Shown here one piece after another: positions 16,414 to 25,169 of a stretch of 64,000 nucleotides of DNA. Positions within the stretch are counted from its first letter, which is position 1, and each line of letters starts with the position of its first letter. The DNA is taken from the NCBI GenBank assembly GCA_002395525.1, contig DGXE01000070.1, positions 1 to 64,000 of the forward strand, given 5' to 3'. The position numbers and the translations under genes are program-made. A model generated the notes under the pieces. It was not told the DNA's origin, did not search any database, and worked only from the letters and a program-made list of their open reading frames with translations. This DNA is from Ruminococcus sp. UBA4240 (lineage in GTDB: Bacteria > Bacillota > Clostridia > Oscillospirales > Ruminococcaceae).

Positions 16414-17463
16414 CTACATCAGCAGAGAGGAGAGTATCTCGTTGGAAACCAGCATCCCCTTTACGGTAAAGCGGAGACGTGTGCCATCAATGGTCATAAA
16501 GCCCGCATCTATGTACCGTCCTGCTCTCTGTGCCACGTCAGGGGGTACGTCACAGCCCTCGTTCAGCCGCAGGGCAAGCATCATGCGCTCCGTTTCGCCC
16601 CCTGCGTTATCATCTGTGGTGAAGGTCTCCATAACAGGGCTTGCCATAAAGGAGCGTATGTCTCCCCTCACCCCGAACCGCCTTTTCCCAATGAAGGAGT
16701 GGGCAGCAGGGCCTATGCCCAGGTATTCCTCACAGTGCCAGTATTTAAGGTTGTGGCGGCATTCAAAGCCGGGGCGGGCAAAGTTTGATATCTCATACTG
16801 AGGGTAGCCCCTCTGTGAAAGCTGCTCCACAGCACCTTCGTAGATATCTGCCTGAACATCGTCATCTATGCCCGATAACAGATCCTCACGGCGGGAAAGC
16901 TCCGTTCCCTCCTCGACTTTCAGCATATATGCGGAGATGTGCTGTACACCAAAGCCCGACAGGATGTCTATATTGTCCGAGACAGTGGAAGGCTTCTGGA
17001 ACGGCAGCCCCAGCATAAGGTCGGCGGAAACATTGTCAAAGATTCCCCTCACCGCAGAAAGGGCAGCCCTTGCCCCCCTGCCGTCGTGGAGCCGGGAGAG
17101 CATGGAAAGCTCTCCGTCATCAAAGCTCTGTATGCCAAGGGACACCCTGTTTACCCCTGCGCTTTTGTAGGCACACATTTTCTCATGTGTGACCGAATCG
17201 GGGTTTGCCTCCATGGATATTTCCGCCCCGGAAACTATATCAGCGCTGTCAAGTATGCGGGCGATATTCTCCGGGGACATGAGGGAGGGGGTGCCTCCCC
17301 CGAAATACACCGTGTCAAAGCAGCCCCCGAAATGCCTGATATTCCGTATCACAGCCGCTGTGTACTCATCCTGCACGCCCTCATCCGCAAGGGAATAGAA
17401 ATCGCAGTATATGCACTTTCTCCTGCAAAAGGGTATGTGGATGTAAAGCCCCCTGCTACTCAT
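16414..17463 (-). CDS. hemW: HemW-type radical SAM haem chaperone
   Basis: 349 aa. The radical SAM [4Fe-4S] motif CRRKCIYC (Cys13, 17, 20) and YFGGGTPSLM, ISMEANPDSV and RVSLGIQSFDD motifs define the HemN/HemW family. The length and compact C-terminus fit HemW rather than true HemN, so it is more likely a haem-handling protein than coproporphyrinogen dehydrogenase. It overlaps the lepA stop region by 8 bp and is translated from the same message. The lepA-hemW pairing is common in Firmicutes. Confidence 0.93.
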   Translation of the reverse strand: MSSRGLYIHIPFCRRKCIYCDFYSLADEGVQDEYTAAVIRNIRHFGGCFDTVYFGGGTPSLMSPENIARILDSADIVSGAEISMEANPDSVTHEKMCAYKSAGVNRVSLGIQSFDDGELSMLSRLHDGRGARAALSAVRGIFDNVSADLMLGLPFQKPSTVSDNIDILSGFGVQHISAYMLKVEEGTELSRREDLLSGIDDDVQADIYEGAVEQLSQRGYPQYEISNFARPGFECRHNLKYWHCEEYLGIGPAAHSFIGKRRFGVRGDIRSFMASPVMETFTTDDNAGGETERMMLALRLNEGCDVPPDVAQRAGRYIDAGFMTIDGTRLRFTVKGMLVSNEILSSLLM

Positions 17464-19258
17464 CCAGCTTCAGCACCGCCATGAATGCCTCCTGAGGCAC
17501 CTCCACGGAGCCTAACTGCCTCATGCGCTTCTTGCCTTCCTTCTGTTTTTCAAGCAGCTTCTTCTTTCGGGAGATGTCGCCGCCGTAGCACTTTGCAAGT
17601 ACGTCCTTGCGCATGGCCTTGACCGTTTCCCTTGCGATTATCTTGCCGCCGATGGCTGCCTGCACAGGCACCTCGAAGAGCTGCCTCGGGATATGCTCCT
17701 TGAGCTTCTCGGTTATCTTCCTTGCCCTGGGGTATGCCTTTTCCTCACTGACGATAAAGGAGAGGGCATCCACCACCTCGCCGTTGAGGAGCACATCCAG
17801 CTTCACCAGCTTACCCGGCTCGTAGCCCGACAGCTCGTAGTCAAAGGAAGCATAGCCTCTTGTGCGGGATTTCAGCGCATCGAAGAAATCATATACTATC
17901 TCGTTGAGGGGCAGCACATAGTGCATCTCCACCCTGTCCTCGTCAAGGTAGGTCATGTCCTTGAAGGTGCCCCGCCTGTCAATGCACAGATCCATGATGT
18001 TGCCCACATATTCCTTGGGGGTGAGGATAGATGCCTTCACCACAGGCTCGCAGGCCTCGGCTATGAGGGTGTTCTCCGGGTAGTTGGAGGGGTTGTCTAT
18101 GTATACCGTGTCCCCGTTGGTAAGGCGGATCTTGTAGATAACGGAGGGGGCAGTGGTGATAAGGTCAAGATTGTACTCCCTTTCAAGCCGCTCCTCGATT
18201 ATCTCCATGTGGAGAAGTCCCAGAAATCCGCATCTGAAACCGAAGCCCAGTGCGGCGGAGGTCTCAGGCTCGAAGGAGAGGGAGGCATCATTGAGCTGCA
18301 GCTTCTCCAGTGCTTCCCGCAGATCTCCGTAGTGGGCGCCGTCAGCAGGATAGATGCCGGAGAATACCATGGGGTTTACCTCCCGGTATCCGGGGAGAGC
18401 CTCATCACAGGGGGCATCCGCCAGTGTCACAGTGTCGCCCACCTTGGTATCTCCGATAGACTTGATGGAGGCGGTGATATAGCCTACCTCGCCTGCATGG
18501 AGCTCCCCTGCGTTCACAAGGTCAACAGCCCCCATGTAGCCTGCCTCCACCACATCAAATTCAGCCCCTGTTGCCATAAGGCGGATGCGGTCGCCGATCT
18601 TCACTTTGCCGTCGGTGATGCGCACATAGATGATAACGCCCTTGTAGGGGTCGTAGATGCTGTCAAAGATGAGGGCTTTCAGAGGGGCATCCGCATCCCC
18701 CTTGGGGGCGGGGATGTCCGCCACAACACGCTCCAGCACCGCACGTATGTTCTGCCCCGTCTTTGCAGATATGCGGGGTGCATCCAATGCCGGTATGCCG
18801 ATGACGTTCTCTATCTCGTGGCACACACGCTCCGGGTCTGCCGAGGGCAGGTCTATCTTGTTGATGACGGGCACTATCTCCAGATCGTGCTCCAGTGCAA
18901 GATAGGTGTTGGCAAGGGTCTGGGCCTCTATGCCCTGAGAGGCATCCACTATGAGTATAGCGCCCTCACAGGCGGCAAGGGAGCGGGAGACCTCATAGTT
19001 GAAGTCAACGTGCCCCGGTGTGTCTATAAGGTTGAGCACGTATTCCTGTCCGTCGTCTGCGGTATAGAGGAGGCGCACTGCCCGTGCCTTTATGGTTATG
19101 CCCCTCTCCCTCTCGATATCCATGTTGTCAAGGAGCTGATCCTCCATGTCACGCAGTGCCACAGTCTTTGTAAGCTCCAGTATCCTGTCGGCAAGGGTGG
19201 ATTTGCCGTGATCTATATGGGCTATGATACAAAAATTCCTGATATTGCTTTTATCCAT
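17456..19258 (-). CDS. lepA: elongation factor 4 (LepA), back-translocating GTPase
   Basis: 600 aa, full length. The GTPase domain has AHIDHGKST (P-loop), DTPGHVDFNYEVSRSLAAC and NKIDLP. The C-terminus has the LepA-specific domain with the ending SVEVPQEAFMAVLKLDE. The ATG at 19258 is chosen because GGAG lies seven bases upstream; the in-frame ATG at 19264 is too close to it. It acts on stalled or mistranslocated ribosomes. Promoter and operon with hemW are clear. Confidence 0.97.
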   Translation of the reverse strand: MDKSNIRNFCIIAHIDHGKSTLADRILELTKTVALRDMEDQLLDNMDIERERGITIKARAVRLLYTADDGQEYVLNLIDTPGHVDFNYEVSRSLAACEGAILIVDASQGIEAQTLANTYLALEHDLEIVPVINKIDLPSADPERVCHEIENVIGIPALDAPRISAKTGQNIRAVLERVVADIPAPKGDADAPLKALIFDSIYDPYKGVIIYVRITDGKVKIGDRIRLMATGAEFDVVEAGYMGAVDLVNAGELHAGEVGYITASIKSIGDTKVGDTVTLADAPCDEALPGYREVNPMVFSGIYPADGAHYGDLREALEKLQLNDASLSFEPETSAALGFGFRCGFLGLLHMEIIEERLEREYNLDLITTAPSVIYKIRLTNGDTVYIDNPSNYPENTLIAEACEPVVKASILTPKEYVGNIMDLCIDRRGTFKDMTYLDEDRVEMHYVLPLNEIVYDFFDALKSRTRGYASFDYELSGYEPGKLVKLDVLLNGEVVDALSFIVSEEKAYPRARKITEKLKEHIPRQLFEVPVQAAIGGKIIARETVKAMRKDVLAKCYGGDISRKKKLLEKQKEGKKRMRQLGSVEVPQEAFMAVLKLDE

Positions 19259-19299
19259 TTTCATGCTCCGTCGCTGTATTATAGCAAAGCTATTCTGTT

Positions 19300-19328
19300 A
19301 TTCTACCACATTCCGGGCGAAAAGTCAA
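19300..19328 (-). promoter_or_regulatory. sigma-A promoter of lepA-hemW
   Basis: Minus strand TTGACT (19328-19323), 17 bp, TAGAAT (19305-19300). A second TATAAT lies closer to the gene (19283-19278) without a good -35. Confidence 0.75.
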
Positions 19329-19333
19329 CCAGG

Positions 19334-19560
19334 CAATGAAGAATGAAGAAGGAAACGAGCTGACGGGGATTGGGGGCTTGATCTCCTCTTTGCCCGCTGC
19401 GCTTGCTTTGCAAAATGCAGAATGAAGAATGGGTTATGCCTTTGCGTTTGATGACTGTTGTCCGAGTGTATAGTGCACAGTGTACAGTGTACAGTTGGAC
19501 AACAGCTGCAAAAGAGAAGGCAAGCAGCCCAATCCCTGTCAGCACGTTTCATTCTACATT
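19334..19560. repeat. mosaic inverted-repeat element (copy 2)
   Basis: Fills the gap between nnr and lepA. Inner arms TGACGGGGATTGGGGGCTTG (19361-19380) and its inverse at 19521-19541 match except for a few bases. Outer ends AATGAAGAATGAA and TTCATTCTACATT are also inverted. Inside lies a block (from 19414) nearly identical to copy 4 at 32.0 kb, with a tandem TGTACAG/TGCACAG tract at 19464-19494. Its right end supplies the last codon and the TAG stop of nnr. Confidence 0.7.
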
Positions 19561-21086
19561 ACCTTGTGAAGGTCGTCAGCTACATCAGAGGGCAGCATGG
19601 TGGTCATGGAAAGGCGCTGGGCAGTCAGGTCTGCCGCCTCCCCGAAAAGATAGGCTCCCGCCGCCGCACACTCAAAGGGCATATCTCCCTTGCGGGAGGT
19701 GAGTATCCCTGCGATGATGCCCGTGAGCAGATCCCCGGAGCCGCCCCTTGAAAGCCCTCCGTTGCCTGTGTATACAGCCGCCGCTCTCCCGGAGGGGGCA
19801 AGGATAAATGTGGGGCTGCCCTTTGCCGCCACTATGGCGCCGGACTCCTCGCAAACCTTCTGAGCATAGCAGAGTCTGTCGGAGAGCACTTCCTTTATGC
19901 CCGTACCCGCAAGCCTTGCCAGCTCCCCCGGATGAGGGGTCAGTATGACGGTCACACCCGCCTTCTTTATCAGGTGCAGGCTCCCCGCTATGCAGTTGAG
20001 TGCATCTGCATCAAGTATCAAGGGCACTCCCTTTTCACCGCACATGGCGATAAGTTCGGTGACGAGCCGCTTTGTATCTTCCGTGCAGCCGAGACCGCTG
20101 CCTGCGGCGCACACCGTGGCACGGTCAAGGGCAGCCTCCAGCTCATCAAGGCTTGCGGAGGAGATGTACCCCCTGTCACTTTCCACCAGGCAGGTAAAGG
20201 TGCATTCGGGGCAGCGCGGTATCACCCTGTCCGCCGCTTCCTTTACCGAGGCCAGGCGCACAAGCCCTGCGCCGCTCCTCAGTGCCCCGGTGACACACAG
20301 AGCCGCCGCACCGCTGTACTCCCGGGATCCCCCCACTATCAGCAAGTTCCCGAAGCTGCCCTTGTGGGAGGTGCGGTTCCTGGCGGGGAGCACGTTCACA
20401 GCCTGTGAATGATCCATAAGGCAGGGCACAAAGCCCACCTTCTCAAAGTGCTCCCCTTTTATGCCTATGGGCTCGGTCACTATCTCACCCGTGTAGGCAA
20501 TGGCAGGGTCAAGGGTCATCCCCAGCTTCACCGCCCCGAAGGTGACGGTCATATCCGCCCTGAATGTGCCCCTTGATACGCTGCCGTCGGAGCAGTCCAC
20601 CCCGGAGGGCACATCAGCAGCCACCTTGAAAGCGGCAGTGCTGTTTATCACCGAGAAAAGCAGGGACACGCCCTCCGGCAGCTCCCCGTGGAAGCCTGTG
20701 CCGTACACTGCATCAATGACCGCATCGTAGCTGTCCTCCGCTTTGAACTGCCCGATACCTGTGACATGAGCCTTATTCTGCCTGAGGAGACGGGCAAATT
20801 CCTCCCCGGCAATTCCTGTGCTCGCCTTTTCGCTGATGAGCACCACGGTCACATCCCCGCCCAGCCCGCAGAGCAGACGGGCTGCCACAAAGCCGTCGCC
20901 GCCGTTGTTGCCGTGGCCGCACAGCACAAGCAGCTTTCTGCCTTCTACAGAGCCAAAATGCTCCCTTACGTGCCCGGCGAGAGCCGCACCCGCATTCTCC
21001 ATAAGGTTTTTGAAGCTGCTCTCCTCTGCGGCAAGAGCCTCCGCCTTCTTCATCTGCTCCGTTGTTGTGATATATGTGGAACGCAT
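19554..21086 (-). CDS. nnr: bifunctional NAD(P)HX epimerase / ADP-dependent dehydratase
   Basis: 510 aa. The N-terminal half (1-210) is the YjeF_N/NnrE epimerase domain (LCGHGNNGGDGFVAARLLCG). The C-terminal half is the NnrD ribokinase-like dehydratase (ILDADALNCIAG, TPHPGELARLAG, GNGGLSRGGSGDLLTGIIAG). Together they repair hydrated NADH and NADPH. The start is the ATG at 21086, preceded by GAAAGGGTGA; an upstream in-frame ATG lacks a site. The final codons ATG TAG come from the adjacent repeat, so the C-terminus was probably trimmed or extended by that element. Confidence 0.94.
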   Translation of the reverse strand: MRSTYITTTEQMKKAEALAAEESSFKNLMENAGAALAGHVREHFGSVEGRKLLVLCGHGNNGGDGFVAARLLCGLGGDVTVVLISEKASTGIAGEEFARLLRQNKAHVTGIGQFKAEDSYDAVIDAVYGTGFHGELPEGVSLLFSVINSTAAFKVAADVPSGVDCSDGSVSRGTFRADMTVTFGAVKLGMTLDPAIAYTGEIVTEPIGIKGEHFEKVGFVPCLMDHSQAVNVLPARNRTSHKGSFGNLLIVGGSREYSGAAALCVTGALRSGAGLVRLASVKEAADRVIPRCPECTFTCLVESDRGYISSASLDELEAALDRATVCAAGSGLGCTEDTKRLVTELIAMCGEKGVPLILDADALNCIAGSLHLIKKAGVTVILTPHPGELARLAGTGIKEVLSDRLCYAQKVCEESGAIVAAKGSPTFILAPSGRAAAVYTGNGGLSRGGSGDLLTGIIAGILTSRKGDMPFECAAAGAYLFGEAADLTAQRLSMTTMLPSDVADDLHKVM

Positions 21087-21136
21087 ACGTGTCACCCTTT
21101 CCATAGCCTGTGCAAAATACACATATTCATATCTGT

Positions 21137-21165
21137 ATTGTACAACTTTTTTATCTAAATGTCAA
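21137..21165 (-). promoter_or_regulatory. sigma-A promoter of nnr
   Basis: Minus strand TTGACA (21165-21160), 17 bp, TACAAT (21142-21137). A repeat element begins only about 4 bp upstream of the -35 box. Confidence 0.85.
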
Positions 21166-21168
21166 GTG

Positions 21169-21540
21169 GAATGAAGAATGAAAGGTCGTGACGGATATTG
21201 TGCTACGTTGTTTCCTTTGCACGCTGCACTCGGATAGGTATGAGGTGCCTCGTAACTGCGCCAAGCTGAAGCTTGCGACCTGCGTTTCGGCAAATAGCAA
21301 ACGCCAAAGGGTTTTGTCGTTTGCTATAATAGGTGATGCTGACGGAAAGCCGGAGACTGTCGCCCTCTGTTCCCGCATTATGATAACTGACGTTTTCGTT
21401 ATCTCATTAAAAATCTGCCCCCGCAGGATTCCTGCGGCGGCTTCTTCATAAGATTATTGCAAAGCAAGCCAAGAACAGCGAGCAAAGGTAAGCACTCAAT
21501 TCCTCTGTCAATAACAGCTATTCACTATTAGCTATCAGTT
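21169..21540. repeat. composite mosaic repeat element (copy 3)
   Basis: No gene is seen here. The left arm (AATGAAGAATG, then TGACGGATATTGTG from 21189, and TTTCCTTTGC) is answered by an inverted arm ending CTCTGTCA (21482-21510), followed by a tandem AGCTATTCACTATTAGC. Internal perfect hairpins include TAGCAAACG/CGTTTGCTA around 21295-21330 and CCGCAGG/CCTGCGG near 21425. It looks like several small repeats nested into each other. From 21541 to 21640 I see no feature. Confidence 0.55.
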
Positions 21541-21647
21541 CCTCGCTGCTGATCTTGCCCTGCTTCTGAGCTTTTGCTTCCGGCTTGGTATTATTAACAA
21601 ATATAGTGCCCGGGTTTTATTCAAACGGTCAAAATTGACAATCACTA

Positions 21648-21676
21648 TTGATTTTGAGGATGAAATGTTGTATAAT
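21648..21676 (+). promoter_or_regulatory. sigma-A promoter of a mini transcription unit
   Basis: TTGATT (21648-21653), 17 bp, TATAAT (21671-21676). It reads into a 17-codon frame and a strong terminator about 110 bp further on. Confidence 0.65.
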
Positions 21677-21706
21677 AAGATAAATCCAAGGTGAAGAGGA
21701 AATGTT

Positions 21707-21760
21707 ATGAAAGCAATATATGAACTGAATATGACCTATATATATATATATATATATTAA
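21707..21760 (+). CDS. possible 17-aa peptide ending in a TA repeat
   Basis: ATG at 21707, with GAAGAGGAAAT upstream, opens a frame of 17 codons (MKAIYELNMTYIYIYIY) whose second half is encoded by an uninterrupted TA dinucleotide run (21737-21757), ending TAA. The promoter in front and the terminator behind suggest a short expressed RNA, but the peptide may be fortuitous. Slippage in the TA run would shift the frame past the stop and through the terminator stem, so it could be a phase-variable leader or decayed gene start. Confidence 0.3.
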   Translation: MKAIYELNMTYIYIYIY

Positions 21761-21787
21761 GGGATAACAATCTATCCGATAAGCAAG

Positions 21788-21851
21788 CCGCTCATGCGGT
21801 CACTCAGGTATGCCTCCGGGGTATGCCTTGTGACTGTGTGGGCGGTTTTTT
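21788..21851 (+). terminator. long-stem terminator
   Basis: A 16-bp stem with several G-U pairs (21788-21803 with 21830-21845) and six T (21846-21851). A direct repeat GGTATGCC occurs twice in the loop. It separates the mini unit from the accessory operon that starts at 21976. Confidence 0.7.
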
Positions 21852-21975
21852 GTGATCTCATTTCGGCAAGGGATGACGTGCAGAAAGCATCTGACACTGA
21901 TTTACAGCCTTAGTAAAGTATGATCCGCTTATGATGTAAAATACGATAACACAGGACACGAAAGGAGAGGTTCCT

Positions 21976-22149
21976 ATGCCAACAATGAAATACATCCCCC
22001 GCTGCCAGTGGTGCGGCAAGACGGGCGCTTCGGCGCAGAGCTCCAACGGCGCCCCCAGACAGACCCCAAAGGTTCCGGGCAAGTGCCAGTCCCACCCGTC
22101 CGGCAAGCCCAATATGCCCCACTCCCCCCAGTGGGAGCCAAGGGGATGA
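21976..22149 (+). CDS. 57-aa zinc-ribbon-like small protein
   Basis: ATG at 21976 follows AAAGGAGAGG. The peptide has a CQWC pair (Cys10, Cys13) and a second CQSH pair (Cys37, His40), the spacing of a small zinc-binding fold, and ends GKPNMPHSPQWEPRG. I recall similar short CxxC...GKCPxxxxGxHxW proteins of unknown function in gut Firmicutes, but this is from memory. It is the first gene of the accessory cluster, 18 bp before the AAA+ ATPase gene, and may be an adaptor or substrate of it. The codons are GC-rich like the host. Confidence 0.75.
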   Translation: MPTMKYIPRCQWCGKTGASAQSSNGAPRQTPKVPGKCQSHPSGKPNMPHSPQWEPRG

Positions 22150-22167
22150 GTTGAAGGGGGAGATACT

Positions 22168-23646
22168 GTGAGCATAAAGACAGATCTTATAAGCTATATT
22201 GATTCGGGCTTTCCCATAATGTACATCAACTCCTTTGAGGAGACCAAGGTGGAGGGTCTCATCCGTGAGATCATGGGCGGCCGCAAGGGACTTGAATGGA
22301 ACGGGGCAAAGGGCTTCTGTGACTTCGGGAAAAAGAGCGTTCTCATACCCGATCAGCCCCTTGCCGAAACGCTTTCCATGCTGTGCTCCGAGAAGGAGCT
22401 TGACAGGAAATTTCTTGTCATCAAGGATGCACATCTGTTCCTTGATGATCCCAAGGTCATATCCTGCCTGAAGGAGATAGCCATACACATCAACGAGGGC
22501 TGGGATTCCTCCGTGATAATCATTTCCCCGGTGCTGAAATTCCCGAAGGAGCTTGAAAAGTACATAACCATCCTTGAAATGGAGTACCCCGGTGAAAAGG
22601 AGATATCGGCTCAGATCACCGCATTTGCTGAGGAGCAGGGAGCCGATATAGACAGCAAGCTGCTTGAAGATATGTCCATAGCCTTCAAGGGGCTTACGGA
22701 ATTTGAGATAGACAACATCCTTGCATCTGCCCTTGCGGATGACGGTATGTTCACACGGCAGGATCTCAATCTCATTCATGCTCAAAAAAGCCAGATGATC
22801 ATGAAATCCGGCATACTTGAAATGATACCGATAAAAGAACGCCCCGAGGATATAGGCGGTCTTGAAAATCTGAAAGAATGGCTCACACGCAAAGCAAAAG
22901 TATATCAGTCTATAAACAAGGCTTTAGACTACGGTGTGGATATGCCCAAGGGCGTAATGATAGCAGGCGTTCCCGGATGCGGTAAGTCTCTGTGTGCAAA
23001 GGTAACGGCGCAGATGTTCGGTGTGCCGCTACTGCGTCTTGATATGGGCAAGATAATGGGAAAATATGTAGGTGAATCTGAGGAAAATATGCGCAAGGCT
23101 ATCGCTCTTGCAGAGGCCATCTCTCCCTGTGTTTTATGGATAGATGAACTGGAAAAAGCTTTTGCAGGTGTGAACGGTACGGGCAGCGAGGTAACGGTCA
23201 GACTTTTTGGAACATTCCTTACTTGGATGCAGGAAAAAACGAGCCCATCCTTTGTTGTGGCAACGGCAAATGATATCACCAAACTTCCCCCGGAGCTTAT
23301 GCGAAAAGGGCGCTTTGATGAGATATTTTATGTAGGTTTGCCGAATACTTCCGAGCGAAGGAAGATATTTGAAATACATATCAAAAAGCGCAGAAAGCAG
23401 GATCTTGCATCAATTGACCTTAATGCTCTTGCAGAGCAGACAAAGGGATACAGCGGCGCTGATGTTGAAGGAGTCGTAATAGATGCTGTTGAGAATGCCT
23501 TTGTTGACGGAAGCCCTTCCGTTACGACCGAATATATAACGAGAGCTATAAAGAATACACACTCTCTGTCGGAACTGATGAAGGATTCTTTGTCAGAGCT
23601 GTCAAAGAAGTACGAAGATATGCACTTTAAGAGCGCATCAAGGTAA
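22168..23646 (+). CDS. Ycf46-like AAA+ ATPase
   Basis: 492 aa, GTG start at 22168 after GAAGGGGGAGA. Residues 1-225 are a non-catalytic N-terminal half typical of Ycf46-type proteins (SYIDSGFPIMYINSFEE). The single AAA+ module follows: GLENLKEWL, Walker A GVPGCGKS (Lys273), Walker B VLWIDE (Glu327), sensor 1 VVATAND, arginine finger region LMRKGRFDE and a C-terminal lid with GYSGADVEG. All catalytic residues are present, so it should be an active remodelling ATPase of the FtsH/CDC48-like clade without a protease domain. It is followed within 12 bp by the first paralogue gene, implying a functional link. Confidence 0.92.
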   Translation: MSIKTDLISYIDSGFPIMYINSFEETKVEGLIREIMGGRKGLEWNGAKGFCDFGKKSVLIPDQPLAETLSMLCSEKELDRKFLVIKDAHLFLDDPKVISCLKEIAIHINEGWDSSVIIISPVLKFPKELEKYITILEMEYPGEKEISAQITAFAEEQGADIDSKLLEDMSIAFKGLTEFEIDNILASALADDGMFTRQDLNLIHAQKSQMIMKSGILEMIPIKERPEDIGGLENLKEWLTRKAKVYQSINKALDYGVDMPKGVMIAGVPGCGKSLCAKVTAQMFGVPLLRLDMGKIMGKYVGESEENMRKAIALAEAISPCVLWIDELEKAFAGVNGTGSEVTVRLFGTFLTWMQEKTSPSFVVATANDITKLPPELMRKGRFDEIFYVGLPNTSERRKIFEIHIKKRRKQDLASIDLNALAEQTKGYSGADVEGVVIDAVENAFVDGSPSVTTEYITRAIKNTHSLSELMKDSLSELSKKYEDMHFKSASR

Positions 23647-23657
23647 GGAGAATGATC

Positions 23658-25115
23658 ATGGCAAGAAAGATAAGATTTCCGCTCCATATGAGCGACGGCG
23701 CAGATGTGCGCACGATCGAAGAGCTGCAGGAGCATTTTGACCTTGAATCCGTACTGGGATATTTTACAGACGGCAAGCTGAAGACCTGGCTTGAAGACCG
23801 TTACTATGATGAGCAGGCGGCGGCAGTAGGTGAACTTTCTGCCGATATGCCCGATCTGGGTGCAAGGCTTTCGGCTATATTCGGCATTGAGCATAATGAC
23901 GGCACCGAAGTCGATTTAGAGGGGATACAGCGCCGCAAAGAGAAACTGCGCATACTCAGCGCATACACGGCAGACAGTGAGATCCTTGATAATGTTGACT
24001 TTGTAGCAATGGATCAGGATGAGCTGTTTGACATACTGGATATGTCGCCAGAGAAAGTGTATCTGTTTGGTGGAGAATTCTCTATACCTTTGGGAAAGAA
24101 GAATGTGACATATATTGGGCTAAATGGTGCGCAAGTTAAGCTATCAAAAGGAAAAGAACTTGGTGATTATACAGCAATTGGCATATTTTTTAAAAACATC
24201 TTTTCAGAAGAGAAAAATGACAGTACATCCGAAGTATCACTTAATGGTGGCGAATATGGTGAACGTCTTTTCCTTGAAAGGAAATTTGCAGAAGCATTTC
24301 CTATACTGGAATCAGCTGCAAATGACGGTGATTCAAGAGCAATGTATCTATTAGCGCATTATTATATGGAAGGATATAATGTTGTTCAAATAAGCAGTAA
24401 AAAAAGGCTTGAATGGCTTGAAAAAGCAATTAGGTCTTATGAACCACTATCGTCCTTTCTATATGCATATTCTATATACGATAATTCGTTGACAAACTCA
24501 GAATCAAAACGAGAAAAAATGAAAGACGTTATTTCCTTAGCGGAAAAGGCAATCCCGGATCTATTAAGAATGGCAAATAATGATGATCCTTTGGCACAGT
24601 ATGAGATTGCAGTTACGGCATTGAATTTTGGTTCAATACACGATTTTTGGGTAAACAAAAAAATCAAGATAGCATTAGCTATGAATGGTATAGATGTGAA
24701 AAAAGGATGTTCTTTTTGTATGAAATCAAGTGAAAAAGGTTTTTCACCCGCTAAGTCTATCATCTTGAATATGCCTTGTGACGAGCTAGATCATATATCA
24801 ACTGAACCATCAAAAGAGGAAAGAATGTTCAACGAATCTCTGGAAGACGGGAATGCTGTTGCACAATATATGATGTATGACGATAATTGGTTAGATAATG
24901 AAGAAATTGCTTATGGTTATCTATTTAAATCAGCTGAGCAGGGTTATTTAAAGGCATGTGAACGCCTTGCTGAAGAATATGATAGAGATTATTTAGGACA
25001 TGATAGGTGTGAGCAAAAAAAGTGGTATAATGTTATTATTAAACAAGGTTGTAAAGAGATACATGCAGAAGAATGGATGATGAAAAAAGCCTCTGAGGAA
25101 ATAAAAAAAATATAG
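23658..25115 (+). CDS. paralogue 1: conserved N-domain plus divergent Sel1-like C-terminus
   Basis: 485 aa. The ATG at 23658, seven bases after AAGGAG, is chosen over one at 23652. Residues 1-175 form a conserved domain (FPLHMSDGADVRTIEELQEH, LESVLGYFTDGKLKTWLEDR, LFDILDMSPEKVYLFGG, IPLGKKNVTYIGLN) shared almost identically with the next gene. From about nucleotide 24,120 the sequence becomes strongly AT-rich and the protein turns into degenerate Sel1/TPR-type helical repeats (YGYLFKSAEQGYLKACERLA). I do not know the function of the N-domain; in related genomes I associate it with repeat-containing proteins. The base-composition break suggests that the C-terminal half was exchanged. Confidence 0.8.
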   Translation: MARKIRFPLHMSDGADVRTIEELQEHFDLESVLGYFTDGKLKTWLEDRYYDEQAAAVGELSADMPDLGARLSAIFGIEHNDGTEVDLEGIQRRKEKLRILSAYTADSEILDNVDFVAMDQDELFDILDMSPEKVYLFGGEFSIPLGKKNVTYIGLNGAQVKLSKGKELGDYTAIGIFFKNIFSEEKNDSTSEVSLNGGEYGERLFLERKFAEAFPILESAANDGDSRAMYLLAHYYMEGYNVVQISSKKRLEWLEKAIRSYEPLSSFLYAYSIYDNSLTNSESKREKMKDVISLAEKAIPDLLRMANNDDPLAQYEIAVTALNFGSIHDFWVNKKIKIALAMNGIDVKKGCSFCMKSSEKGFSPAKSIILNMPCDELDHISTEPSKEERMFNESLEDGNAVAQYMMYDDNWLDNEEIAYGYLFKSAEQGYLKACERLAEEYDRDYLGHDRCEQKKWYNVIIKQGCKEIHAEEWMMKKASEEIKKI

Positions 25116-25169
25116 TGAAAAAGAAGGCTTGGTAATTTCACTCGTATTCACGTATAGTAAGGAGCAACT

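Noticed and set aside
17693..19339. Long open frame antisense to lepA
   Set aside because: It exists because of GC-rich codon structure in lepA, has no ribosome-binding site and no recognisable protein features. Similar antisense frames over the GH13, trp and amt genes were rejected for the same reason.
19464..19494. Tandem TGTACAG/TGCACAG units that could suggest a CRISPR-like array
   Set aside because: The units are 7-8 bp, directly abutting and without spacers; they belong to the mosaic repeat elements, and no cas genes are present.
21788..21851. IS200/IS605-type end hairpin or guide RNA
   Set aside because: No TnpA or TnpB gene or remnant is found nearby, and the T-run makes a terminator the simpler reading.
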